Shown: piece by piece, positions 1 through 6,578 of the stretch | Layout of the letters: every line of letters starts with the position of its first letter | How positions within the stretch are numbered: the first letter of the stretch is position 1 | From: Planctomycetota bacterium | Lineage (GTDB): Bacteria; Planctomycetota; B129-G9 | Assembly: GCA_003644325.1 (NCBI GenBank) | Contig: QNCA01000068.1 | Coordinates: 1 to 6,963 of the forward strand | DNA length: 6,963 bases | Direction: 5' to 3' | The notes under the pieces: model-generated | Seen by the model: only the letters and a program-made list of their open reading frames with translations | Databases searched by the model: none | What the model was told of the DNA's origin: nothing | Translations under genes and position numbers: made by a program

Positions 1-2
1 AA

Positions 3-320
3 TATTTCACAACTGAAGAAGTATTAAAGGAAGGCATGCCAAATGTGAAAATATTAGAGACGGGCACTGCAACCATCGCTGGCGAGAAAACATCATGGGC
101 TAAAATTTCTTACTCCCAAGGAACAACCATGAGTGAATTATATGCCTGCGGCATTATTTATAACTTGATGTACAAAGGTCATATCATCCAAATTCAATAT
201 TTTGTTAACAACATGGAAAACAATACGGGGCAAGGGGCAAAGGAGGTTATGGAATTATACGAGCCTCTCTTTAAATTGTTAGCATTCAAGCTATATATTT
301 ACGACAAATTTCAATATTAA
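3..320 (+). CDS. Hypothetical protein, 3' part only (cut by window edge)
   Basis: The reading frame is open from base 3 to the TAA at 318-320, giving 105 visible residues. No stop lies upstream, so the true start is left of the window. The first ATG in view (base 36) has no ribosome binding site and sits inside the frame, so it is probably an internal Met. The visible part alternates beta-like stretches (ILETGTATI, TSWAKISYS, HIIQIQYFV) and ends in a helix-like segment (EVMELYEPLFKLLAF). This would fit the C-terminal half of a small alpha/beta exported or lipoprotein-type domain, but I do not recognise the family. No membrane segment is visible. It ends ten bases before the next gene with no attC between them, so both probably lie in one cassette or operon. 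It is confidently coding, with unknown function. Confidence 0.7.
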   Translation, partial: YFTTEEVLKEGMPNVKILETGTATIAGEKTSWAKISYSQGTTMSELYACGIIYNLMYKGHIIQIQYFVNNMENNTGQGAKEVMELYEPLFKLLAFKLYIYDKFQY

Positions 321-333
321 GAGGGGGAGTATA
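321..333 (+). promoter_or_regulatory. Ribosome binding site followed by ATA codon
   Basis: A purine-rich GAGGGGGAG run at 321-329 overlaps the end of the previous gene's stop region and is followed almost directly by ATA (331-333). The spacing is short but usable if pairing is through GAGGGG. The codon after ATA begins the FCTKCG zinc-ribbon signature, so this is where the family normally starts. It decides the start of the gene at 331-1008. Confidence 0.45.
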
Positions 334-1008
334 TTCTGTACAAAATGTGGGAAGGAAATATTAGAAGAAGATTCTTTTTGTGGAAATTACGGCAAAAAAA
401 TAAATGATGAAAATTTGTCAGGCGTGCAGTCTGATATGGTTTCTGCTACTCCTGACCATGTAAGTAATGCGGAAAATTGTACTACTACTGTTAATATTCC
501 AGATCACAAGGGCGAAGTAGAGCAAAATACTACAGAATCGGTTACTTCCGTTTCTGCCAGCGAGAACTATGACAAAATTGGTGGGTTTCTGGTTTTGCTG
601 GCAATTGGATTGTTTATTGCTCCATTCACCTATGTGATAGACATTGCTGATTCTATAAAAGTTATCAATAACGGAGATTTCGAATTACTCAAAGACTCTT
701 TTCAAAACTTTATGTACTTTAACATCACATCATCGCTGTTATTGTTAATATTCTTGTTTTTTCTTTGGGCTAGTTTTCTTTATAAGAAGCAGAATTTCCC
801 CAAACTAATGACAATTTACTACGTTCTCAACATATCTACAGCAGTAATCATATTAGTTTCAATCGACAAAGTTGGCTTGGCAAGTTTGCTGGAGCCAAAA
901 GATTTGAAGGATATGTCAACTTCTTTGTTTAAAGGTATTTTCGCTGCAATCATTTGGATTCCGCACCTTTTTATATCAAAGCGAGCAAAAGGGACATTTG
1001 TCAATTAA
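331..1008 (+). CDS. Zinc-ribbon plus DUF2569 membrane protein; apparent ATA start, zinc site damaged
   Basis: Protein-like sequence in this frame begins well before the first standard start codon (TTG at 415, without a convincing binding site). From base 331 it reads IFCTKCGKE..., and then SFCGNYGKK at codons 16-24. This is the layout of the short N-terminal zinc ribbon (CxxC...CxxC) that normally opens with MFC. Codon 1 is ATA where ATG is expected, just after a GAGGGGGAG Shine-Dalgarno-like run (321-329). The fourth zinc ligand is Tyr (TAC) instead of Cys. A Ser/Thr-rich linker follows, then four hydrophobic segments at about residues 83-106, 127-150, 159-178 and 200-217. The GGFLVLLAIGLF start and the IWIPHLFISKRAKGTF end match the DUF2569 family as I know it, whose function is unknown. 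The product is 225 residues from ATA, or 197 from TTG. If ATA is not used, the protein loses the ribbon but keeps all four membrane helices. Confidence 0.75.
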   Translation: MFCTKCGKEILEEDSFCGNYGKKINDENLSGVQSDMVSATPDHVSNAENCTTTVNIPDHKGEVEQNTTESVTSVSASENYDKIGGFLVLLAIGLFIAPFTYVIDIADSIKVINNGDFELLKDSFQNFMYFNITSSLLLLIFLFFLWASFLYKKQNFPKLMTIYYVLNISTAVIILVSIDKVGLASLLEPKDLKDMSTSLFKGIFAAIIWIPHLFISKRAKGTFVN

Positions 1009-1022
1009 ATCAAATAAATATG

Positions 1023-1146
1023 GCACAACAAGTCAATTAACCTGACCCGCAACTCGTCGGCGAATTTTCGTGTAGATTCAGGAGCATAGCCGTTAATAAA
1101 GTTAATCGGTAGCTGGTCGGCGGGCAGGTTATCTCAAACGTTAGCA
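1023..1146 (+). other. attC site (integron cassette recombination site), 124 bp
   Basis: The right end is the R' box GTTAGCA (1140-1146), preceded by a spacer and the L' arm GCGGGCAGGTTA (1120-1131). The left end has the imperfect partner GCACAAC (1023-1029), a spacer, and the L'' arm TAACCTGACCCGC (1038-1050). The two arms pair as TAACCTG/CAGGTTA and CCCGC/GCGGG, with A1045 left over as a single extrahelical base. That asymmetry is typical of attC and guides strand choice by the integrase. About 70 bases of variable centre lie between the arms. It closes the cassette carrying 331-1008. Confidence 0.8.
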
Positions 1147-1173
1147 TGCACTACTCAATACAGGTATAACAAC

Positions 1174-3030
1174 ATGAAAATAATAAAAATCATTGCTTAT
1201 TTCTCGATCCTGCTTTTTGGCTTTTATGTTGCCGTTATGAATGCTGAAGCTGGAGTCCTTGAAGAAATTCTTGTGGAGGCATCCTGTGCAGGAAATTATG
1301 ATCGCATAAAAAAATTGCTATCCCTTGATATAAAGATTGACTTGAATGCAAAGGATAAAAATGGTGATAATCCATTGATATGCGCTGTAGCTCGAAAGCA
1401 TAACCGTATCGTTGAACTTCTCTTGGATCATGGCGCGTCCCCTGACATTACTAATAAACGGGGGGACTCATTAATTGTAATGGCCATAAACCAGAACAAT
1501 CCTGCTATGGCAAAAATGCTTATCAAAAAAGGTGCCGATCCAAACATCCTGGATAAATGGGGGCTAACCCCCCTTTTTCATGCCGCCTGCCTCGGAGATT
1601 TGGATATTGCAAATGTTTTAATAACTAATGGTGCTGATGTGAACGCTATTGAAAAGACCCTGGGAGAAACGGTCTTAATCAAAGCCATTTCTAAATTCAG
1701 ATCTGCTCATCCTTCGTATCCGCCCATTTCAGCTGATTTGAAAAAATTACCGCCTTGTCCTTTGGCGCAGATTGAAATGGTGAAATTTCTTCTTGAAAAC
1801 GGCGCGGATGTCAGAATCAGATCAAAAAATAATGGAAATACCGCACTTCATTTCGCTGCTGAAAGAAACTATGTTCAGATAATCCCACTATTAATAGATT
1901 TTCATGCTGATGTTAATGCTATAAACAATAATAGAGAAACAGCATTATTTCTTGCCGCTCAGGCTGGGATGTCGGACGCTGTCGAAGTTTTGCTTCAATA
2001 TGACGCTGATCCAGACATACCTGACAAATCCGGCGTTACTCCTCTTTTAACAATAATCAGAACTTCAAGCACATCGCCTGAGTATCTGCAGGCACTTGAT
2101 GAAACCGCGGAGGTGTTAATAAAAAGTGGCGCTTCTTTGGATTTTACAGACAAATATAAAAGGACTTATTTAATGCTATCCGCGGAAAGCGGAAAGGCAA
2201 AGATAATTCAAATGCTTCTTTCTCAATCAAAACACCTTATTAACGCTAAAGATGGGCAGGGTCTGACGGCTTTAATGTATGCTGCAAAATCGCAACATTA
2301 CCAATCTGCCAAGGCTTTGGTAAAATCTGGGGCCAAAATCTATTTAAAGGACAGTATGGGGAAAACCGCGCTCATGTATGGGGTAAACAGCAAGGATATA
2401 ACAGCATTATTTCTGGATAATGGCGCAAAAATCAACGACACTGACCGAAGAGGTTTTACCCCTTTGATGCAAGCGGTTGATTATGAAAACATTGAGGTTA
2501 TCCGCGAGCTCATCAATCGTGGCGCAAAAATCAATACAGCTGATCACAAAGAACATCAATCCTCTTTAATGCTGGCAATTTACAAAAGAAACATCGAAAT
2601 TGTTAATGTACTACTTGATAAAGGAGCCGATGTACATTTAAAGGATGTCGCCGGACAAAGCGCAATTTTTATCGCTGCATTCAGAGGACTAACTGAAATT
2701 ATTTCGGTTTTATTAGATCATGGTTCGTTAGTTGATCCGATAACTTCCCAGGGAGTTACTCCGCTCATGGCAGCTTGCCAAAATGGATATCCCAAGACCG
2801 TTGAACTTTTGCTGAAGAAGGGCGCTAATATTAATGCAGCCAGTAAACTTGGCTGGTCTCCGCTTTTTTATGCTGTTTTTTATGGTCACTATGATATTTG
2901 TAAGATTTTGATTGAAAAGGGAGCACAAACACAACAGACTGATAATAATGGACGCAGATTAAGTGATTTAGCTAAAGAAAAAGGACTCGAAGATATTTTA
3001 ATTTTATTGAATTCTATCGAAAAACAATGA
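1174..3030 (+). CDS. Exported ankyrin-repeat protein, 618 aa
   Basis: The N-terminus (MKIIKIIAYFSILLFGFYVA) is a signal peptide with a likely signal peptidase I cut after AEA at residue 26, so the protein is probably periplasmic or secreted. From about residue 28 to the end it is nearly all ankyrin repeats. I count about 16 units of roughly 33 residues plus a shorter capping helix pair, with repeated TPLxxAxxxG..IvxxLLxxGAdvn cores (for example TALMYAAKSQ, TPLMAACQNGY). Repeat 5 carries an insert of about 22 residues (near 177-198, with a PPISADLKKLPPCP stretch), and repeat 8 is also extended. Ankyrin stacks bind other proteins; no catalytic domain or membrane anchor is visible. The start at 1174 is the only ATG before the signal peptide, and its ribosome binding site is weak. 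It fills a cassette of nearly 2 kb between R' boxes at 1140 and 3125, unusually large for a cassette. The coding call is very secure; the partner is unknown. Confidence 0.93.
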   Translation: MKIIKIIAYFSILLFGFYVAVMNAEAGVLEEILVEASCAGNYDRIKKLLSLDIKIDLNAKDKNGDNPLICAVARKHNRIVELLLDHGASPDITNKRGDSLIVMAINQNNPAMAKMLIKKGADPNILDKWGLTPLFHAACLGDLDIANVLITNGADVNAIEKTLGETVLIKAISKFRSAHPSYPPISADLKKLPPCPLAQIEMVKFLLENGADVRIRSKNNGNTALHFAAERNYVQIIPLLIDFHADVNAINNNRETALFLAAQAGMSDAVEVLLQYDADPDIPDKSGVTPLLTIIRTSSTSPEYLQALDETAEVLIKSGASLDFTDKYKRTYLMLSAESGKAKIIQMLLSQSKHLINAKDGQGLTALMYAAKSQHYQSAKALVKSGAKIYLKDSMGKTALMYGVNSKDITALFLDNGAKINDTDRRGFTPLMQAVDYENIEVIRELINRGAKINTADHKEHQSSLMLAIYKRNIEIVNVLLDKGADVHLKDVAGQSAIFIAAFRGLTEIISVLLDHGSLVDPITSQGVTPLMAACQNGYPKTVELLLKKGANINAASKLGWSPLFYAVFYGHYDICKILIEKGAQTQQTDNNGRRLSDLAKEKGLEDILILLNSIEKQ

Positions 3031-3074
3031 TTTAAATGGTATTTTATGAGTAAAAGCAAATAAAACTGGAAAAA

Positions 3075-3131
3075 AACCAACCAATAATAAAGCTTATGTA
3101 ATAAGCCGCGCTGTTGATGAAACCGTTAGCG
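3075..3131 (+). other. Short or degenerate attC-like site after the ankyrin gene
   Basis: An R'-like box GTTAGCG lies at 3125-3131, immediately before the next gene's ribosome binding site. This is the same position as at the clear attC sites. Upstream is a perfect hairpin GCTTAT-gta-ATAAGC (3092-3106), and AACCAAC at 3075-3081 could be the R'' partner. The result is only 57 bp, the low end for attC, and the L''/L' arms next to the R boxes do not pair well. The right boundary is better supported than the left. Confidence 0.45.
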
Positions 3132-3141
3132 AGGGAGTGAA

Positions 3142-3630
3142 ATGGTGAGTAGGCCCGAAAAAATTAATCCACTTGTGTTGGTGGGGATTATCGGCATTTT
3201 TACAATTGGCTCAAATTTTGCGATACAAATCTATCATGCTTATTGGGGAAATCAGGATATTTGGTGGACACCTCGAACCATGCAACTGGGACTTGAGGAA
3301 ACCAAGGACAATTTTAAGTTATACATAAGCAATAAATCTTTACAACAACATCTGACTGATGGAAATCTTTTTATCCTGGATAATGATGGGGGACAATATC
3401 GAATTGTTTCAAAGGATGTCACAGTTCGTTTGAATAATTGGTATAAGGTAAAATCTTCTATTTTGGAAAATGCGATAATAAGTGGTGTTGCTTTTGGTAT
3501 AATAATCACGGTGCTGGTTATAGGGTTGATACAAGTGTGTCGCCGAAAGAAACGTTTTGCTAACCTCTATATGGCCTCCGCTTGTCAAGAAAATAATATC
3601 CCTATAGATCGGAAAAGTACTAAAAATTAA
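3142..3630 (+). CDS. Small membrane protein with two transmembrane segments, unknown function
   Basis: The product is 162 residues. The ATG at 3142 follows an AGGGAG ribosome binding site (3132-3137) with a four-base gap, just after the R' box, so translation begins at the cassette edge. Hydrophobic helices lie at about residues 9-31 and 109-132. Between them is a polar region of about 75 residues with beta-like character (FKLYISNKSL, GNLFILDNDG, YRIVSKDVTV). The second helix is followed by CRRKKR, which by the positive-inside rule puts the tail in the cytoplasm and the loop in the periplasm. I do not recognise the family. The last 24 residues may be read through attC DNA, because the likely R'' box TGCTAAC (3558-3564) lies in the codons for residues 139-141. 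The C-terminal tail could therefore differ among relatives. Confidence 0.8.
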   Translation: MVSRPEKINPLVLVGIIGIFTIGSNFAIQIYHAYWGNQDIWWTPRTMQLGLEETKDNFKLYISNKSLQQHLTDGNLFILDNDGGQYRIVSKDVTVRLNNWYKVKSSILENAIISGVAFGIIITVLVIGLIQVCRRKKRFANLYMASACQENNIPIDRKSTKN

Positions 3631-3678
3631 ATCCGTCTTAGCTGAACACCAAGTACTATGACAAGCGACTCGTTAGTT
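3558..3678 (+). other. Probable attC site overlapping the end of the upstream gene, 121 bp
   Basis: The R' box GTTAGTT (3672-3678) is preceded by GACAAGC (3660-3666). An inverted partner set lies upstream in the same order: TGCTAAC (3558-3564), then GCTTGTC (3580-3586), which is perfectly complementary to GACAAGC. Two copies of the self-complementary AGTACT (3616-3621 and 3652-3657) lie inside. The length matches the other long attC sites in the window. The left spacer (15 bases) is longer than the right one (5 bases), and the R pair is imperfect, so support is moderate. Confidence 0.5.
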
Positions 3679-3806
3679 CCGGCTTTTGTCTTCTATCGCG
3701 AGCGTCAGACGTGAGTCTGCACCAAACATCTATAGGAATTAACTGGATTACCAAACTGCTCTTTGATAATCAGCGTGCCACCTTCAGGCGGCTTCAGAAT
3801 ATATTA
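3679..3806. other. Gene-free stretch between attC and the IS element
   Basis: No gene with a usable start and binding site is visible here. Two small hairpins occur: CAGAC-gtga-GTCTG (3706-3719) and GCCACCT-tc-AGGCGGC (3777-3792, one A/C mismatch). Neither has the U-run of an intrinsic terminator. This should be the 5' part of cassette 4, or the flank into which the IS inserted. Confidence 0.4.
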
Positions 3807-4093
3807 GGTTCCCTTAATCCCGGCGCATTCAAAGCGAAGCGGCTTGTCGCGCCTTAGCGCGGCATCCAGTTAGTGCGTCACTCAGGCAAGGGGCAGAACA
3901 CGGCAATCACTTGATAAAGTACCTGTAATAGTAAATGGGCCTGGGAGACGTCGCCAATCAATGCCTGTGGGCTTCCGGCATTTGCTCCACGCTTGATCAG
4001 GTAGTCCAGCTACATGGTTTTCATTGGTTTCAAGCGATTCAGATCCGCCGTTTGATCCCAGTTAGGCAACAAGCTGACGTCCCCAGCCCAAAC
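3807..4093 (-). ncRNA. Candidate guide (bridge) RNA region of the IS
   Basis: This segment lies downstream of the transposase stop and has no supportable gene on either strand. IS110-family elements encode a structured bridge RNA in their long non-coding end, and in IS1111-like members that is the 3' side, as here. Visible inverted repeats include CGCTTGA (3990-3996) with TCAAGCG (4030-4036) and a G+C-rich self-complementary area around 3825-3866. The assignment rests on position and family knowledge. I could not fold it or pair its loops to target and donor. Confidence 0.3.
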
Positions 4094-5137
4094 TTAAATA
4101 TCAAAAAATCGTTGCATTTTAAATGCCTCCTTATTTTTCAGCATAAAATACATGGTGCGGCCAAGCTTATGGGTGAAGATACCCAACGCTCTGCCTTTGT
4201 TGTTTTTCTTTGTCAGCCGATCAATATACTTTTTCGCCTCATCAGATGATCTAAGGAAAAGTATGACTGCTTCCTTAATCGCCTACTTCAGGTGATGATT
4301 CCCGATTTTTCGATTTCCTTTACCAGCCCATTTACCGTCTGACTCTTTTTTCGGACGGATGAGCCTGGCATAGGAAGAGAAATCCTGCACCGAAGGGAAT
4401 CTTTCAATTGTATCGATTTCGTAAAGGATCACCATGGCTAAAATTTGACCGACTCCCGGTATGGATCTCAACAAATAAAGCGTTCTGTAGTCATGTTGCC
4501 TTGCGGTTTTCTCGATATACCATTCGAGCCTGAAAAGCACGATATTGAGGTGGTTGATAACTTTCAGATCGACTTCCACACTTTTTCGAACAGCCGGGTC
4601 CTGGAATCTTTTGTTGACCCCTTCCCTGTTATATTTCCGTGAATTTTTTTTGGCAAATGGGGGTAGATTGTACTGTGTATTGGTGTTTTGTATATGGGCC
4701 ACAAGCTGCCCGCATTGTCGTGAAAGATACATTCGCCGGCGTAATAGATCCCTTGTGGCTCTTTTTTCAGCCGGGCAAGGATATGCAACAGGGAAATTAC
4801 CACCTCTGATCAAGCGGGCGATTTTATAGGAATCGATTTTGTCATTTTTTGTTTTACCGCCATGTATGGCCTTCATATACAAAGCGTGGCCCAGCGTGAA
4901 AGGAATATGGTGTTCTGCGCAAAAATCGGCTATCCAGTACCAACTGAACATGCACTCAACTCCAATGACGATATCTTCCAGATATGGAAAGATAAATTCA
5001 AAGAGTTTCTCAGCATCCGTTTTAATATTACGATGCACGAGGGTTTTACCTTTTTGATTCAAGATGCAGATGTACATTTTTCTTGCATGAAGGTCGATCC
5101 CGCAGTAGTGTTTGTGTTGCTGATTGTAAAATTTCAT
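4094..5137 (-). pseudogene. IS110-family DEDD transposase interrupted by an amber codon
   Basis: The start at 5137 has an AAAGGAGG binding site (5143-5150) five bases upstream, so the longer reading from 5176 is not needed. The N-terminal RuvC-like DEDD domain shows D15 (CGIDLH), E61 (GVEC), and D99 and D102 (KNDKIDSYKIA). The C-terminal Transposase_20 region shows IPGVGQILAMVILYEID near residues 226-242 and a conserved-type Ser at 266 before GKWAGKGNRKIGNHHLK. Codon 285 is then TAG (4283-4285). The same frame continues for 62 more residues (AIKEAVILFLR... to MQRFFDI) and ends at TAA 4094-4096. Relatives typically read HLKWA at this point, so TAG most simply comes from TGG (Trp). Full length would be about 347 residues, normal for the family. 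The stop-truncated 284-residue product lacks the final helices, so the copy is probably inactive unless the amber is read through. Confidence 0.85.
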
Positions 5138-5213
5138 TGTGGCCTCCTTTAGCGTAAGACTGGTTAATAAAAACAAAAAACTGCCAATTTTTTAATACCT
5201 TACGTTAAGAACC

Positions 5214-5318
5214 AAGGCAACTAGCAGGAAGGATTCGTCGCGTGAGAATGGGCCCCAAAAGCTCGTCGGAGCGCGGCGAATCATTCCTGCGGGTTCCTGC
5301 GAAAGGGGCAGTTGCCTT
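5214..5318. repeat. Large imperfect palindrome abutting the IS
   Basis: The outer arms AAGGCAACT (5214-5222) and AGTTGCCTT (5310-5318) are perfect inverted copies. Inner arms 5224-5242 and 5272-5290 pair at 17 of 19 positions (GCAGGAAGGATTCGTCGCG type). The right side has 19 extra bases (5291-5309), including a second copy of TTCCTGCG, which would bulge out. The loop is about 29 bases. Its arrangement resembles an attC (short outer box, spacer, long inner stem), but its right box is GTTGCCT, not GTTAGNN. It could be a divergent attC, a REP-like palindrome or a small non-autonomous element. It starts where the IS ends. Confidence 0.65.
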
Positions 5319-5325
5319 TAGGAGG

Positions 5326-5390
5326 CCATAACCAATATCAAGCTGGCTGGAGGCGACGCTTAACAGCGCGCCTCAGCCGCAGCGTTAGCC
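5326..5390 (+). other. Short attC-like site, about 65 bp
   Basis: R' box GTTAGCC (5384-5390) sits just before the next gene's binding site. Upstream, GGCTGGAGGCG on the left pairs with CGCCTCAGCC on the right, leaving one unpaired G, the usual attC asymmetry. The loop is CTTAAC-like. A partner for R' is CCATAAC at 5326-5332, with a spacer longer than on the right side. The size and compact stem resemble the short attC sites of mobile integrons more than the 120 bp sites elsewhere in this window. Confidence 0.6.
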
Positions 5391-5408
5391 TTAAACAGGA
5401 GATAAAAG

Positions 5409-5716
5409 ATGAACCAAAAATGGATAAAATTTGATTGGTTCAGTTTTACGATAGCAGGTGTTGTATGGATTATACCGTTCAGTATCATTTGGCTTATTCA
5501 AGGCAAATATGTTTTTGGAACAAGTGGAAATTATTAATTCTTCCGTATGGCATGTTTATCATGGCTATCTTGCTGCTTTTATATCTTTTAACGGATTCTA
5601 ATAATCTTGCTGAAATACAATATGGATTGTGGTTAATCCCTTGCTTCGTTCCGTTTTTTACGTTTGGGTACAAAACATGGAATTCAATGAAGTTATCCGA
5701 ATTTCCGGATAAGTAA
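5409..5716 (+). pseudogene. Small three-helix membrane protein, broken by a frameshift
   Basis: An AGGAG site (5397-5401) precedes ATG 5409 by seven bases. The frame reads MNQKWIKFDWFSFTIAGVVW... for 42 codons and stops at TAA 5535-5537. The continuation is clearly in another frame, entering near 5531 with LILPYGMFIMAILLLLYLL and ending at TAA 5714-5716. One base appears to have been lost around 5527-5537. The joined product would be about 101 residues with three hydrophobic segments (near residues 12-32, the LILPYG helix, and IQYGLWLIPCFVPFF). The second-frame stretch also opens with an ATG at 5435, but its first 30 residues are out-of-frame translation of the real N-terminus and there is no binding site there. 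No slippery heptamer is seen, so programmed frameshifting is unlikely. The family is not recognised. It lies 24 bases before the next gene in the same cassette. Confidence 0.65.
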
Positions 5717-5740
5717 CAGAAGCATAAGGTTAATTGTCTC

Positions 5741-6532
5741 ATGAAAAATAAATGGCTTGCATATATAGCACTATTCTTACTCGCAATTATTTTACCTGTT
5801 TGCACTGTATATCTTTTTCGCTTTTTGCAACGATGTTGGCCAGTCCCGCAAAACTGCAAAAAGTTAATACACACATTTGACGAATTAAACAAAAAATACC
5901 ACAAATGGGATTTGTTTGGTGGGCTATTTATGATACCGCTTGGCTTTATAGGAGGTTATGCCAGTTGGGAACTTTGTCGCGCTCTGTGCGCATGGCGGGC
6001 TACTTTTTTTGTTGGTGAATACCTTCTGTTTCCGAAACACGGTATCTGTCTTTTTCCTGTGGTGCCGGGTGCAATTATTTTCGGAGGTGTCGGTGTATTA
6101 ATTTCATATAAAATACTACTCAAATCACAATTTTCTGAATTTGCATGTTACGGTAATCTTAAACTGGGGATAAATGTAATTCGTTTGCTTAAATTTATGC
6201 TTGTAATATCCTCAATTTTTTGGTTTGCCGGTATCGCTCTACCTTTTGATACTTACATGATATTGTCTCATAAAAACATAAAATATAATTGCCTTATGGG
6301 TTTTAATGAACGAACCTATCAATACTCAGATGTTAAATCAGTTGAACATATTATAAAAATAAAAAATCAGTTTAAAAAAGATAATTTTATAAATATCTTT
6401 TTTAAAGATGGAAATATTTGGAGTAACGCAAACACTGAAGAAATATCTAATGCGCGAGCAAAAAATATTGTTAATTATCTTGCTCAAAATACGAATCTTA
6501 AAATAATTAAACGATCTGAAAGGCTTCGATAA
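5741..6532 (+). CDS. Membrane protein with four helices and a C-terminal soluble (possibly PH-like) domain
   Basis: The product is 263 residues. The ATG at 5741 has only a weak AAGG upstream, and the gene may be translated by coupling to the gene ending at 5716. Hydrophobic helices lie at about residues 5-29, 58-79, 101-127 and 146-169. The last 90 residues are soluble and Lys/Asn-rich. They begin MILSHKNIKYNCLMGF and continue with YQYSDVKSVEHI and NIFFKDGNIW. This order (a 'sets the value of residue X' strand, then aromatic-Ser-Asp-Val, then strands and a final helix ARAKNIVNYLAQN) resembles bacterial PH-like domains attached to membrane helices. That is an inference from pattern, not a firm match. 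The second half is notably A+T-rich compared with the first. It closes before the attC at 6579. Confidence 0.75.
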   Translation: MKNKWLAYIALFLLAIILPVCTVYLFRFLQRCWPVPQNCKKLIHTFDELNKKYHKWDLFGGLFMIPLGFIGGYASWELCRALCAWRATFFVGEYLLFPKHGICLFPVVPGAIIFGGVGVLISYKILLKSQFSEFACYGNLKLGINVIRLLKFMLVISSIFWFAGIALPFDTYMILSHKNIKYNCLMGFNERTYQYSDVKSVEHIIKIKNQFKKDNFINIFFKDGNIWSNANTEEISNARAKNIVNYLAQNTNLKIIKRSERLR

Positions 6533-6578
6533 ACAGTGTATCTGGTTCATGGGCAAGGGATCAATGTTAAAATAGGAA

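Larger units (their letters stand above)
3807..5213 (-). mobile_element. IS110-family element, IS1111-like layout (ends approximate)
   Basis: The element is defined by a DEDD transposase gene on the - strand (4094-5137). The non-coding part is short upstream of the gene (about 75 bases) and long downstream (about 290 bases). In the IS1111 subgroup the long non-coding segment with the guide RNA lies 3' of the gene, whereas in IS110 proper it lies 5'. A candidate subterminal inverted repeat supports the ends: GGTTCCCTTAA at 3807-3817 against TTAAGAACC at 5205-5213, which match apart from two extra bases. The implied size of about 1.4 kb is normal for the group. No target duplication was found, as expected for this family. 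Exact ends are uncertain by tens of bases. Confidence 0.6.

Noticed and set aside
2728..3080. Two - strand open frames of 63-68 codons
   Set aside because: They are antisense to the ankyrin repeats, and their pattern follows from the repeat coding on the other strand.
3672..3857. Open stretch of about 62 codons on + and a 30-codon stretch on -
   Set aside because: Neither has a start with a binding site or a recognised motif, and the + stretch crosses the likely IS end. Could be a remnant, but not supportable.
3869..3875. GTTAGTG next to a G+C-rich hairpin-like area (3825-3866)
   Set aside because: It resembles an attC right end but lies inside the probable IS and the inner arms pair poorly.
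4061..4067. GTTAGGC, a perfect match to the attC R' consensus
   Set aside because: It lies in the IS 3' region 27 bases from the transposase stop, with no good R''/L'' partner. Treated as chance or part of the guide RNA.
3935..4249. Open frame of 104 codons on the + strand
   Set aside because: It runs antisense across the transposase 3' end and the IS non-coding region, has no binding site, and shows no family-like sequence.
4445..5152. Several overlapping + strand open frames
   Set aside because: All lie opposite the transposase gene, whose motifs are clear on the - strand. They are reverse-strand artefacts.
5494..5904. - strand open frame of 136 codons
   Set aside because: It covers two + strand membrane genes in reverse; no binding site or recognisable domain.
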